64,000 nt of DNA from the NCBI GenBank assembly GCA_018223435.1, contig JAGTTO010000001.1, forward strand, positions 806,001 through 870,000. Direction: 5' to 3'. Every line of letters begins with the position of its first letter. The stretch's first letter is position 1. The position numbers and the translations under genes are program-made. Under the pieces are notes generated by a model that saw only the letters and a program-made list of their open reading frames with translations, did no database searches and was not told the origin of the DNA. Below, piece by piece: positions 1 to 8,716 of the stretch. The DNA is from Lachnospiraceae bacterium Marseille-Q4251. GTDB taxonomy: Bacteria; Bacillota; Clostridia; Lachnospirales; Lachnospiraceae.

Positions 1-1613
1 ATGCTCTCATGAAGGTTGGTAATTCCATCAATCAATTTTGAGGTCGTATCTTCATTTACCAGCGCATCGCTTCCGGTCTTTGCAGTGCTGATTCCGCTGT
101 ACAGATCTTTCATGGAACTCGGAAGGGTTCCTGCCTGGCTTGCGAAGCTCTGCACGCCCTCATTCAGTGTCTCCTCACCGCTCAGATAAGAGTTCACAGC
201 GCTCGTATACTGGCCGGCTCCTGTCACATAGGCGGTAGTTCCGTCTGCCAGGCTGTCAGCTCCTTTTGTATAGCTGTCCACACCTGTTTTCAGGCTCTTG
301 GCTCCGGTATCTGCGGAGGTGATGCCTTTTACCAGGGTATTCAGTCCATCCACCAGAGCGCCTTTTCCATCATTCAGCTGGTTAATACCATCCACCAGAT
401 CTTTGGATTTGGTATTCAGAGTATTCAGTCCGTTGCTGAGTGTTGTTGCTCCATCGGAAAGATCAGAAGCGCCGCTCTTCACGCTGCCGGCTCCATTTGC
501 CAGGCTCCGTGCTCCGCTCTGGAGACTTCCGGCTCCGCTCTGAAGGCTTCCGGCTCCCGTCTGAAGCTGTGCAGCTCCGCTCTGAAGATCTCCGGCTCCG
601 TCTGCCAGCTGTTTCGCTCCGTCCTGAAGATCTCCGGCTCCATCATCCACTTTTTTCACTCCGTCATAGAGATCAGAAGCGCCGTCGGAAAGATCGCTGA
701 CGCCATCAACCAGATCATCCACACCATCTTTGAGATCGCTGGTACCATCTGCCAAGTCGCTGCTTCCGTCTACCAGCTTCAAAGAGTTTTCTGTCAGCTC
801 ATCCAGAGAATCTTTCAGGTCTTTGAGATCATCCAGATTTTCAATGCCCAGATCATCCAGCACACCAGTGGTAGCCACAGTAGCCGTCATATCCAGTTTG
901 AAGTTCGTGGTGTCGGCTTCCACTTCCACATAGTCCGGAATATCAATGTCATCCAGATCCTCTGTATCAGAAAGACCGATGCTCTCGGAAAGTCCCGGCA
1001 GAGCCACGCCTACAACGATGTTTCTGCTTCCGTCGGAAATCACTTTACCGTTTGTAACTTTTACATTGCTGAAATTGTCCTGAGAAAGGATCATTCCGGA
1101 GATCATGGCAAACGGGGTGTAGATTTCTCTGTCCTCGCCGTTGACCTTCACGGTCTCTTTCTCATTGTTGGTGTAGTCGATGCGGATCTTTACCTTTCCG
1201 CTCTTACCGGCCAGATCTTCCGGAGAAATCTCCTGACCGTCCAGATAATAGGTCAGCTTTACAGTAACCGGAAGTTCCTTATCCGTGGTACCCTGATAGT
1301 AAATATCGGAGCCATCGGCCTGCCAGGTCAGCTTCTCGCCATCCTGGGTAAAGGTCTCATCTCCTTTGACATTCTTAATGTCGGACAGGGATGAGGAATC
1401 ACTCAGTTCAGCGGAGCCGGCGGCATTTTTTAACCAGTCGCTGACGGTAATCTTCTCCACATTACCAGACGCATCCATATTTACATAAACGGTTTCCTCT
1501 TTTTCCGGTGCTGCACTGTCTACAGTCAGAGCAGGCGCAGCCACCATGCATGCACTCAAAACAACTGCTGTCGTGGAAGCGACCGCTTTTTTCAATTTCC
1601 GATTACGGTTCAT
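1..1613 (-). CDS. YhgE/Pip-like surface protein with Leu-x-x-Gly repeats (N-terminal part)
   Basis: The start lies at 1613 (ATG after AGGAGG at about 1620) and the frame stays open to the left edge, so only the first 537 codons are visible. The product opens with a basic stretch and a hydrophobic signal segment (residues 8-30), then about 230 residues of extracytoplasmic sequence. From about residue 270 it consists of repeats of the type L-x-D/S-G (for example VDDLVDGVSDLSDGASDL), the heptad pattern of YhgE/Pip and MmpL-associated proteins. These are cell-envelope proteins with C-terminal membrane segments, which would lie beyond the window. The divergent TetR gene is the obvious candidate regulator, as is common for this family. 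Function otherwise unknown. Confidence 0.75.
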   Translation of the reverse strand, partial: MNRNRKLKKAVASTTAVVLSACMVAAPALTVDSAAPEKEETVYVNMDASGNVEKITVSDWLKNAAGSAELSDSSSLSDIKNVKGDETFTQDGEKLTWQADGSDIYYQGTTDKELPVTVKLTYYLDGQEISPEDLAGKSGKVKIRIDYTNNEKETVKVNGEDREIYTPFAMISGMILSQDNFSNVKVTNGKVISDGSRNIVVGVALPGLSESIGLSDTEDLDDIDIPDYVEVEADTTNFKLDMTATVATTGVLDDLGIENLDDLKDLKDSLDELTENSLKLVDGSSDLADGTSDLKDGVDDLVDGVSDLSDGASDLYDGVKKVDDGAGDLQDGAKQLADGAGDLQSGAAQLQTGAGSLQSGAGSLQSGARSLANGAGSVKSGASDLSDGATTLSNGLNTLNTKSKDLVDGINQLNDGKGALVDGLNTLVKGITSADTGAKSLKTGVDSYTKGADSLADGTTAYVTGAGQYTSAVNSYLSGEETLNEGVQSFASQAGTLPSSMKDLYSGISTAKTGSDALVNEDTTSKLIDGITNLHES

Positions 1614-1659
1614 AAGACATCCTCCTGATCTTATACTTCTATATTTAATGTTTTCCTTC

Positions 1660-1768
1660 GTAACTGTTCAGTACCTTCACAGTTACGAGCAAAAATCCAA
1701 TAAAAATCGCCTTCGGCGATGGGATTTTTGCGTGCAACTCTCGGGATTTTGGCATATTCATGCCAAAA
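1660..1768. repeat. Cluster of three intergenic hairpins between the repeat protein and TetR
   Basis: Three inverted repeats follow one another: GTAACTG/CAGTTAC (1660-1686), CAAAAATCC/GGGATTTTTG enclosing ATCGCC-TTC-GGCGAT (1690-1730), and TTTTGGCAT/ATGCCAAAA (1747-1768). They lie in the divergent promoter region, 47 bases upstream of the surface-protein start and about 195 upstream of TetR. This may be a dispersed intergenic palindrome family or part of the 5' leader of the surface-protein mRNA. No protein fits here. Confidence 0.5.
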
Positions 1769-1962
1769 CACCTCGCGGGATAGTGGCTCCTGAATAATTA
1801 CTTTCATGCTATATTTATTTATGACTTTCGGTCACTTTTAATCTTATACACTAAAACTGACTAATAGTCAATATTTTTTAGAAAATCTTAATACTTTTTA
1901 CGCAACAATATGATATAATAATCACAAAAAGGGGCTGGAGCCCCGAATCGGAGGAATTTTTC

Positions 1963-2739
1963 ATGAGAAAAGTAGATCAGAACAAGAAGCAGAAAAAAGA
2001 TTCTCTTCTGGATGCTGCATTCGGACTCTTCATGGAGAATGGTTTTCACAAAACTTCTATCTCCGACATCGTCAATCAGGCCGGCGTGGCAAAGGGAACC
2101 TTCTACCTTTATTTTACCGATAAGTACGATCTTCGGAACAAGCTTATCTCCCATAAAGCGATCCAGGTTTTCTCCAATGCCTACAACGCTCTTTTAAATA
2201 CGGAAATCAAAACCTTTGAGGAACAGATCATTTTCATCATCGACCACATTCTTACGCAGTTCCAGGAAGACCACTCACTGGTCTTTTTTATTTCCAAACA
2301 TTTAAGCTGGGCGCTTTTCAAAAACTCCCTGATCGATGTAGCGGAGGAAGGTCAGGAAAGCATCTATGACGAGTATTGCCAGCTTTTGGAAAAATCCGGG
2401 CTGCATTTTAAAAATCCGGAGATCATGATTTATATGATCATCGAGCTCATCAGCGGAACTAGCTATAACTCGATTCTTTACGATCAGCCCAAACCCATCA
2501 ACGAGCTGAAGCCCTATCTGTATGATACGGTGAGATGCATTATCCAGCAAAATCTCTTACCCGACAACGGTACCGGACGAGAAGTTCCGGCAGAAGAAGT
2601 CTGTCCGGTTTCCGAGCCTTCTCCCCGGTCCCAAATCGGTTCCAGCCCGGCAGCTTTCAAGAAAACCCGACGAAGCCCGGTTACGCCCGGCGCGGGCGGC
2701 GTTCTGTCCGCCCTCCATCTCGGTTACAAACCCAGCTGA
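1963..2739 (+). CDS. TetR/AcrR family transcriptional regulator
   Basis: 258 residues with ATG after GGAGG. The N-terminal helix-turn-helix is classical for TetR: 'FMENGFHKTSISDIVNQAG' and 'VAKGTFYLYFTDKYDL' at about residues 25-60. The remainder is the helical ligand-binding/dimerization domain. It is divergent from the Leu-x-x-Gly repeat protein, an arrangement in which the regulator usually represses its neighbour, so an operator is expected between them. The last about 55 residues are Pro/Ser/Arg-rich and unlike the helical end of the family, which suggests that the original stop was lost and the frame now runs into downstream sequence. Confidence 0.88.
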   Translation: MRKVDQNKKQKKDSLLDAAFGLFMENGFHKTSISDIVNQAGVAKGTFYLYFTDKYDLRNKLISHKAIQVFSNAYNALLNTEIKTFEEQIIFIIDHILTQFQEDHSLVFFISKHLSWALFKNSLIDVAEEGQESIYDEYCQLLEKSGLHFKNPEIMIYMIIELISGTSYNSILYDQPKPINELKPYLYDTVRCIIQQNLLPDNGTGREVPAEEVCPVSEPSPRSQIGSSPAAFKKTRRSPVTPGAGGVLSALHLGYKPS

Positions 2740-2744
2740 AATAC

Positions 2745-2793
2745 AAGAAAGAGCGGACTTCCCTTTCAGAGGAGGTCTGCTCTTTCTTTTTTC
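2745..2793. terminator. Bidirectional rho-independent terminator
   Basis: A near-perfect stem (AAGAAAGAGC...GCTCTTTCTT with GGACTTCC/GGAGGTCT inside) is followed by a T-run on the plus strand and by A-rich sequence on the other side. It lies between the convergent ends of the TetR gene and the pilus operon and can serve both. Confidence 0.75.
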
Positions 2794-3464
2794 CATATAG
2801 CTTTCAGAAGAATCATGGCGGAAGCGCCGGCTAATAAAAGATAAGCGGCAATTTTGGTCTCATCTCCGGTTTTTACTTTTTTCAGAGGCTGACTTTGGCG
2901 GGGCGGCTCGCTCTCCGGTGTATTTTTCAGAACCAGTTCCACTTTAGGCAGGGTTTTCACTTCATAATCCCATACCATTTTGCCGGAAATCTTTTCCCCC
3001 TGGGGAACGGACACCAGATACGGATCTATTTTTTCAAAGCGTTTTGCCGTTTTTTCGCTGGAACTCTGCCAGATGAGATACATCCCCGGTTTCAAATTTT
3101 CAAAAAGAGCTTTTCCGTTCTCATCCGTCCTGGCTGAAAATCCCGTTTTTCCTTTTTGCTGATAGAGAGCCTGGAGTTTTTTAGCTGCCAGAAGCGCCTC
3201 AGAGGCTTTCATTCCTTCTAATTTTAAACTACTCTCCGCAAAATCCGGAAGCAGAGAATAAGAAACCTGCCCTTCGGAAAATTTAAGATCCGCAACCTCT
3301 ATAAACTCCAGACCAGCTCCCTCTACAGCAGTCTTTTCTTCCTCATAAAAAAGCGTCACCGTCAAAGTCCCCTGGCGATTCTCATCCGGACTATCTGCCG
3401 AACTTTCCAGAACCCGCCAGAAAAAGAGCCCAAACAACAACAACAGCAAAAAACTTTTTTTCAC
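2766..3464 (-). CDS. Small sorted pilin/SpaA-like protein, last gene of pilus operon
   Basis: About 232 residues. The best start is GTG at 3464 after GGGGGA; this GTG overlaps the sortase stop (GTGA), implying translational coupling. It has a signal peptide (KKSFLLLLLFGLFFW), a CnaB/SpaA-like beta domain with 'GKALFENLKPGMYLI', and a C-terminal sorting region made of KVKTGDE, a hydrophobic helix and a basic tail KKERADLL. VKTGD deviates from the LPSTGG of its two partners, which suits a basal or minor pilin handled by the housekeeping sortase. An upstream in-frame ATG at 3539 is inside the sortase gene and is not favoured. Confidence 0.7.
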   Translation of the reverse strand: MKKSFLLLLLFGLFFWRVLESSADSPDENRQGTLTVTLFYEEEKTAVEGAGLEFIEVADLKFSEGQVSYSLLPDFAESSLKLEGMKASEALLAAKKLQALYQQKGKTGFSARTDENGKALFENLKPGMYLIWQSSSEKTAKRFEKIDPYLVSVPQGEKISGKMVWDYEVKTLPKVELVLKNTPESEPPRQSQPLKKVKTGDETKIAAYLLLAGASAMILLKAIWKKERADLL

Positions 3465-4177
3465 AGGGAATCCCCCTTTCCATTGATCCGATGCCCCCGC
3501 ACCAGAAGGCGGTGGGTATTGATCGCGTAGGGCGTACACGTCACCAGCGTCACATAATCTTTTCCTTTTTCAATGGCAAGATCCTCCACCTCCTCCGGCT
3601 CCACCACCTGGATCTGATCCACCTCATAGGTCAGCCGTTTGTTCAGAACTGTGATAAAAAACTGGTCGCCCTCTTCCATTTTATCCAAGTCCGTGAAAAG
3701 TTTGGCTCTTGGAAGCCCCCGATGGCCGGAAATTACGCAATGGGCGCTCTCTCCTCCCACTGGAAGGCTGCTCCATTCCAGATGCCCTGCAGCAATCTGG
3801 AGCGCGGATTCTTTGGTCCCGTGATAAATGGGCAGGCGGCAGCCGATCTTCGGAATCTCGATATAGGCCATGATCCCGTCACCGGAAACATTCAGAAGTT
3901 TTTCGTAGCGTTCCTTCTGTTCCTCCGTCAGGGCATACCGGGTGCTCTGTTCCGCCAGGGCCCGATTGTATTCCCGGGCCTCTCTCCAGAGCCGGGCATA
4001 TTCTTCCGCATCCATCTCATCCACCTTTCCCGCATAGTCAGAAATCGCCTGGGACTGCCGGGAGGCATTCCACCAGTTGCTGAAAGTCGGATACAGCAGC
4101 AAGGACACACCTGCAAAAAGCAACAGCGCCAGAACGCTATTAAATATGAAGTTTCCCTTCTTTTTCTTTCCTTTCAT
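3461..4177 (-). CDS. srtC: Class C sortase (pilus polymerizing)
   Basis: 238 residues, RBS GAGGAG. An N-terminal membrane anchor (about 12-30) is followed by the sortase barrel with the catalytic triad visible: His152 in ISGHRG, Cys214 in TLVTCTPYA and Arg227 in HRLLVRG. TLVTCTPYAxNTHRLLVRG is the class C signature. Class C enzymes join pilin subunits by isopeptide bonds outside the membrane. It sits between the LPSTGG major pilin and the small sorted pilin, as in SpaA-type pilus operons. Oddity: the C-terminal membrane helix found in many class C enzymes is absent; the protein ends 11 residues after the catalytic Arg. Confidence 0.9.
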   Translation of the reverse strand: MKGKKKKGNFIFNSVLALLLFAGVSLLLYPTFSNWWNASRQSQAISDYAGKVDEMDAEEYARLWREAREYNRALAEQSTRYALTEEQKERYEKLLNVSGDGIMAYIEIPKIGCRLPIYHGTKESALQIAAGHLEWSSLPVGGESAHCVISGHRGLPRAKLFTDLDKMEEGDQFFITVLNKRLTYEVDQIQVVEPEEVEDLAIEKGKDYVTLVTCTPYAINTHRLLVRGHRINGKGDSL

Positions 4178-4241
4178 TGCAGTTTTCTCCTCACTGCTGC
4201 ACCGCCGGAGAAAGCTTTCTCCCCGGCCATGCAGCGAATTT

Positions 4242-5720
4242 TTAAGCTTCCTTATGGAAGTATTTTTTCAGTAAAAGAACAGCGGCAGCAGCCAGAATCA
4301 GGAGTGCGCCCGCGATATAAAGAACCGTGGTGCCCATGCCGCCGGTGCTGGGGAGTTCGGTGCCCTTTTTGTTCACGATCTGTACGCCGTTCTTATAAAC
4401 GTTACCATCCATGGTTATTGTATTATTTCCGCCTTCCATCTTTACTTCCTTGCGTTCCTTCAGTTTATTAAAACCGTCAGGAGCTTTTATCTCTTCCAGG
4501 TAATAGGTGTCTGCATCCAGACCCTTTATTTCCACATAGCCAGCTTCGATCGTTGCAGGAGTAAAACCTTCGGCCTTTGTCTCGGCTTCTGTTGCTACAC
4601 GGTAAACGCCATCCGTTTCCTTCACAAGAATAATTTCTTTTCCGCCGGTCTTTGCATCGTAAAGCTTAAATTCCGCTCCCGTCAGAAGTTTCTTCTCTTC
4701 ATCCAGTTTTACCAGGCCAAATTTAAAAGTCTTAGTTTCAGTCTGTTTCCATTCTGTGGTGCTGGCTTCACCGTATTCCAAACGGGTGTCGTTTAAGTTT
4801 GCATCGGTGGAGATTACTGCTTTTTCGTTGAGGGTTGCGAAATAGGTTACTACCAGGTCTGTATCTTCAGTAATCGTGTCAAGATATGCCTGGGCAAATA
4901 CGATCTCGAAAGTGCAGGTATAATCGGTGGTGCCGTCCTTTTTCTGGTGTGGTCTGTCAAACTGCACCGTATAATCTGTTCCTTTCTCCAGACCTTCTAT
5001 GGAAATGCTGTCTGGATTCAAAGTCAGACCTTCGGTCATTTTATCGTGAAGGACGTAGCTCTGAGCACCTTTTTTTGCATGGATAGTGGTTCTAAATTCT
5101 ACAGTGTCACCGATCTGAGCTGTGTTTGTGGAGCCAAATTCACCCGTGGAATCCTCCTTAACTTCCTTATCGACCGTAGGTTCTTCGTTCTTCTCTGCTA
5201 TCGTCACTTCTTTTGCCGTGGTATCCAGGAAACAGAGGGTACCAAGGGTCGTGTCTACCAGATAGTAGCCAAGGTTCAGATTGTCAAAAACTACCGTGTT
5301 CCCTGTTGCTGTTCTGGAAATAGGGGTGATTTTTGCGGATTCCTCCGGATTTTCCGGATCTGTTTTTTCCAACTCTTTTGCTTTTGCCAGAGCCAATTTG
5401 GCAAAAGCTGCCGGATCCGCATCCTTTTTCCAGCTCACATATCCCCCCTGCCCGTCAAAACTCAAATAAGTCGTCTGGCTTCTCAGCCAGTTTTCCCAGG
5501 CTGGAACTGCTTTATAAGCATATGCTTTTTTCACCGTGTCAAAGCTTTCCAATACCAGAAGCTGATAGACCTTATAGGTCTCCCCCTCCACTGCATTATT
5601 GATCGTGATTTTTCCGGTGTCATCATTGGTTCCGCTGGTCGCAAAAACGGACACTGCCATGGAAAATACCATGATTATCGTCAGTAAAAAGCTAATGAAT
5701 TTCTTCATTTCTTCCATCAT
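4242..5720 (-). CDS. Major pilin subunit, SpaA/isopeptide type, LPSTGG anchored
   Basis: Up to 492 residues. It starts at ATG 5720 or, more likely for the signal peptide, at ATG 5708 (MKKFISFLLTIIMVFSMAVS) after GGAAG. The body holds several Ig-like domains: an N-terminal domain, a middle D2 region 'GDTVEFRTTIHAKKGAQSY', and a CnaB domain with 'VKLDEEKKLLTGAEFKLYD' and the E-box-like 'YYLEEIKAPDGFNKL'. The end is ELPSTGG (about residue 455), a hydrophobic helix and KKYFHKEA, a cell-wall sorting signal. Its start overlaps the end of the adhesin gene and the sortase follows, so this is the polymerized shaft of the pilus. No canonical YPK pilin motif was seen. Confidence 0.88.
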   Translation of the reverse strand: MMEEMKKFISFLLTIIMVFSMAVSVFATSGTNDDTGKITINNAVEGETYKVYQLLVLESFDTVKKAYAYKAVPAWENWLRSQTTYLSFDGQGGYVSWKKDADPAAFAKLALAKAKELEKTDPENPEESAKITPISRTATGNTVVFDNLNLGYYLVDTTLGTLCFLDTTAKEVTIAEKNEEPTVDKEVKEDSTGEFGSTNTAQIGDTVEFRTTIHAKKGAQSYVLHDKMTEGLTLNPDSISIEGLEKGTDYTVQFDRPHQKKDGTTDYTCTFEIVFAQAYLDTITEDTDLVVTYFATLNEKAVISTDANLNDTRLEYGEASTTEWKQTETKTFKFGLVKLDEEKKLLTGAEFKLYDAKTGGKEIILVKETDGVYRVATEAETKAEGFTPATIEAGYVEIKGLDADTYYLEEIKAPDGFNKLKERKEVKMEGGNNTITMDGNVYKNGVQIVNKKGTELPSTGGMGTTVLYIAGALLILAAAAVLLLKKYFHKEA

Positions 5721-8541
5721 CCTTTCCTTTTATTTTTTTATACAATAGGAAGAGAGACGCCACGAAAAGCGTCAGCCATCCACCTGTCGTATACCACAGG
5801 ATTCCCATTCCGCCGGTGCTTGGAAGCTCATACCGGGTACTGTTTGTTACAACTCCACTCCAAGGCCGCGCCGTACCATCTGCAGCCGTGAGAAGATTTC
5901 CATTCCGGTCAATCGTCTTTATTGTCAGTTCATTGTAAGCTGCCGTCAGTAAATACTGATTTCCATTGGAATAATAGTCCTCTGGCACTTTACTCTCCGT
6001 CATCCGGTACTGATGCCCGGAGGGAATCGCAGTAAAAGAGACCTTCCCGTTTTCATCTGAAACTGCTTTTTTGTTCGGGATAACCGTTATCGTCCCGTCA
6101 CCATGACAGAGCCTGCATTTTTCCGTATCATGACTCAGAGTAAATTCCGCTCCGGCTACCGCCTGGCCATGGGGATCCTGTTTTGAAAATTCCAGCTCCA
6201 CCAGATAGCCTTTTACCGAGGGAATCTGGAACTCCATCGTTTTTGGTTCAGAAGCTGTAACATTATCACCATCACCCTCAAAGATCTGATAGGTCAGCGA
6301 CGTGGTATCATTGGTGTCGTAATCCTTGTTTTCAGTGAAACCTGCCGCTTCATTCTTCAGGCGGACGCGATAAACCAGCTGATAAGTATAAATTTGCGAA
6401 GTACCGCTTCCTGTCTCCACATAACCCGATTTTTTCAGATCCCAGCGGATCGTCGTTTTATCCGAATCATAGACAGCTGTGTTTTCACCGCCGTTTTCGT
6501 GTGCCCCGCTGAGGTTTTCTTTGACAAGCTCCGGCGTCTGATTATAAAAACCGATAAATTCCACCATCTGGGAAGCCGTGCCAGAGAAGGGCAGCGGATC
6601 GTTGGCTACCCACTGAGCTTCTGCTGTGATCTCGTTAAAGTCACGAATCTTGGCAAAAATTTCTTCGTAGGCCTTTTGAAGACCTGTCAAATCGGTGCTG
6701 TCGTAATAGTAGCCTGAACCGATGCTGTTGCGAAGCCAGGTTTTGTAGGCCTCGGTACTGGCGGCATCGCCGATTTCATAGGTAGTACCAGTACGGTCTA
6801 CAACAGAAAAACCATCTGCCTTTTCCGACTGTGTGGTATACTGCTGAATGGTCTGACCACCTACGTCCACACCGATTGAGAAAATAGTAATGCTTGATGC
6901 CTTGACCTCGGCCGCTTTGTTGCGGGCGCGAATAGCCGCTTCGTTGCTGTAGCTGGTGCCGTAAGTACAGGGTTTATTTAAAACTCGATCTTTAAATCTT
7001 GTACCTGCTGAATCATACGGATCATATCCATTGTAACCACTGCTAATATAAGTCGTAGGGAAACCGTCACTCAGAAAAATAATATATTTATTCTTATTTG
7101 TTGCCCCTTGCAGCATATCCTTTCCCATAGAAAGGCCCGCCTCGATATTCGTAAATCGGGAATGGTCATCTTTATACCCGGCTTTATCAATAATTTTCTC
7201 AGTTTCAGTCCTCATAGTATTTTTCAATGTATTCGCCTGATCCTGGCTGCTACAGGACTGAAGCCCGAAGATCTCATGTGCATCGGTATTAAAGGCCACA
7301 TACCCAACCTTGCTGATTTCCTGAGAAGTGGAACTCTCCGCAAACTGATCCAGAAACGTTTCTGCCGCTGTCATAGCCGCCTGATAACGAGTCGTACCAC
7401 CAAAACCATTGGTCATCGTATTGGAAATATCCATCACAATAACCACAGCCATATCCGGATCCTTGTAAACCTCCAGAATATCCCTCGGCGTGCTTACCTG
7501 AAGCGTGATATCAAACACATTTTCCAGATCCGTTCCCTGGATCGTTTTACTAATCGTTACTCCATCCTCAGAAGTCTCGCTTCCGCCTTGATTTACAACC
7601 TGAACATCTGACGGCTGCGGAACCCGGGCGCTTCGGCGCTGATTCATCTGCGCTTCCATACTCTGAAAAGATACTGCGGTTCCTTCCGCTTCCACCTCAG
7701 CATCGGCTCCCGCATAGCCGCTGTACTGCTGAAACCAGCCGCTGTTTATCAGACTGAGCCAGGCATTTCCTTCGGCCCGCTCCGCCATACGATTGTAGTA
7801 GACTTCCAGTAAAGCCTTTAAGCGCTCAGACAAGTCCTTGTAATCCTCCTCCGTCAGCCCTTCTTCTTCATAGGATTTCCGGATCTCTTCCAGGAGTGTT
7901 TGCGCCTCCAGCCAGTTGTCATCCTGGATTCCGGAAGCTTCAAACAAAACCAGTTTTTCCTGGAAAGCAACAAAATTGGCATGCTGCTTCTCCGTATCTA
8001 TTTCGGATTCCGTTTTCGTCTCCGATTCTGTTTCCGTTTCTGTTTCAGCTTCGGACTCGGTTTCCTGTTCAGAAACGGTTTCCGACTCAGACTCAGTTTC
8101 TGCTTGCGTTTCCACTTTTGTCTCGGTTTCTGTGCCAGGCTCAGATTCTGACTCTGTCTCCGGATTCAAATCAGAGGCTGTCTCTGTTTCCCATTCGGTT
8201 TCCAGTTGGAAATCCGCTTCCGTCGCCCGGATCGTTTCTGTTTCCGTTTCCGGAAGATTCTCTGAGTTGGCGACACTTTCAGACTCCGAAACCGGTTCCG
8301 AATGAGCTTCTGTTGTTATTTCACTCTCCGTTTCCGTTACAAGCTCCGTCTCTGATAGTAATACTTCCATTCCGGCCTGTGTCTCTGGCTGAAACTCAGA
8401 AAGCGGTTCCGATGCTGCTTCCGCCTGGTTTCCCACCACCTGAACACAGCCTGCCACCAGCAGCAACACCAGCAGAAAACTCAGGCTCCGCCGCCAGAAA
8501 CTCCCACGACAATCTTTTCTTTCCTTCCTTTTATGAAACAT
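5692..8541 (-). CDS. VWA-domain pilus tip adhesin with Glu/Thr/Ser-rich stalk, LPSTGG anchored
   Basis: 949 residues, RBS AGGAGA. Order: signal peptide (residues 1-42); a highly acidic stretch of E/T/S repeats (about 44-185, runs such as TETETESET); a helical linker; a von Willebrand A domain (about 362-600) with metal-site motif DISNT near residue 370 and the later 'FLSDGFPT'; CnaB-type domains (about 780 on); sorting signal ELPSTGG near 904, membrane helix and charged tail. VWA proteins at the head of pilin operons are usually tip adhesins. One odd segment, CRLCHGDG near residue 806, holds two Cys inside the CnaB domain. The gene heads the operon and overlaps the major pilin. Confidence 0.88.
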   Translation of the reverse strand: MFHKRKERKDCRGSFWRRSLSFLLVLLLVAGCVQVVGNQAEAASEPLSEFQPETQAGMEVLLSETELVTETESEITTEAHSEPVSESESVANSENLPETETETIRATEADFQLETEWETETASDLNPETESESEPGTETETKVETQAETESESETVSEQETESEAETETETESETKTESEIDTEKQHANFVAFQEKLVLFEASGIQDDNWLEAQTLLEEIRKSYEEEGLTEEDYKDLSERLKALLEVYYNRMAERAEGNAWLSLINSGWFQQYSGYAGADAEVEAEGTAVSFQSMEAQMNQRRSARVPQPSDVQVVNQGGSETSEDGVTISKTIQGTDLENVFDITLQVSTPRDILEVYKDPDMAVVIVMDISNTMTNGFGGTTRYQAAMTAAETFLDQFAESSTSQEISKVGYVAFNTDAHEIFGLQSCSSQDQANTLKNTMRTETEKIIDKAGYKDDHSRFTNIEAGLSMGKDMLQGATNKNKYIIFLSDGFPTTYISSGYNGYDPYDSAGTRFKDRVLNKPCTYGTSYSNEAAIRARNKAAEVKASSITIFSIGVDVGGQTIQQYTTQSEKADGFSVVDRTGTTYEIGDAASTEAYKTWLRNSIGSGYYYDSTDLTGLQKAYEEIFAKIRDFNEITAEAQWVANDPLPFSGTASQMVEFIGFYNQTPELVKENLSGAHENGGENTAVYDSDKTTIRWDLKKSGYVETGSGTSQIYTYQLVYRVRLKNEAAGFTENKDYDTNDTTSLTYQIFEGDGDNVTASEPKTMEFQIPSVKGYLVELEFSKQDPHGQAVAGAEFTLSHDTEKCRLCHGDGTITVIPNKKAVSDENGKVSFTAIPSGHQYRMTESKVPEDYYSNGNQYLLTAAYNELTIKTIDRNGNLLTAADGTARPWSGVVTNSTRYELPSTGGMGILWYTTGGWLTLFVASLFLLYKKIKGKDDGRNEEIH

Positions 8542-8582
8542 TTCTTATCTCTCCTTTTCCCAAAAGAACTCATTTTTCCCCA

Positions 8583-8634
8583 ATAAAAAACATTCAGATA
8601 ACATCTGTGGCAATCACAAAATCTTATCTGAATG
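8583..8634 (-). terminator. Rho-independent terminator after mcrC
   Basis: The 11-bp stem CATTCAGATAA/TTATCTGAATG (8591-8601 and 8624-8634) is followed on the minus strand by a T6 run. It separates the McrBC operon from the pilus operon, which lies downstream on the same strand. Confidence 0.8.
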
Positions 8635-8716
8635 TTCTTTATTCCTTTTATGTGCAAGTAAATTCAAGCGCTCCTGCCGAACACTTTAAAAACAATATAT
8701 GTTTTCTGTCTCAGCT

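Noticed and set aside
3491..4471. 326-codon plus-strand open frame antisense to sortase
   Set aside because: The opposite strand carries a sortase with complete catalytic triad and ribosome site.
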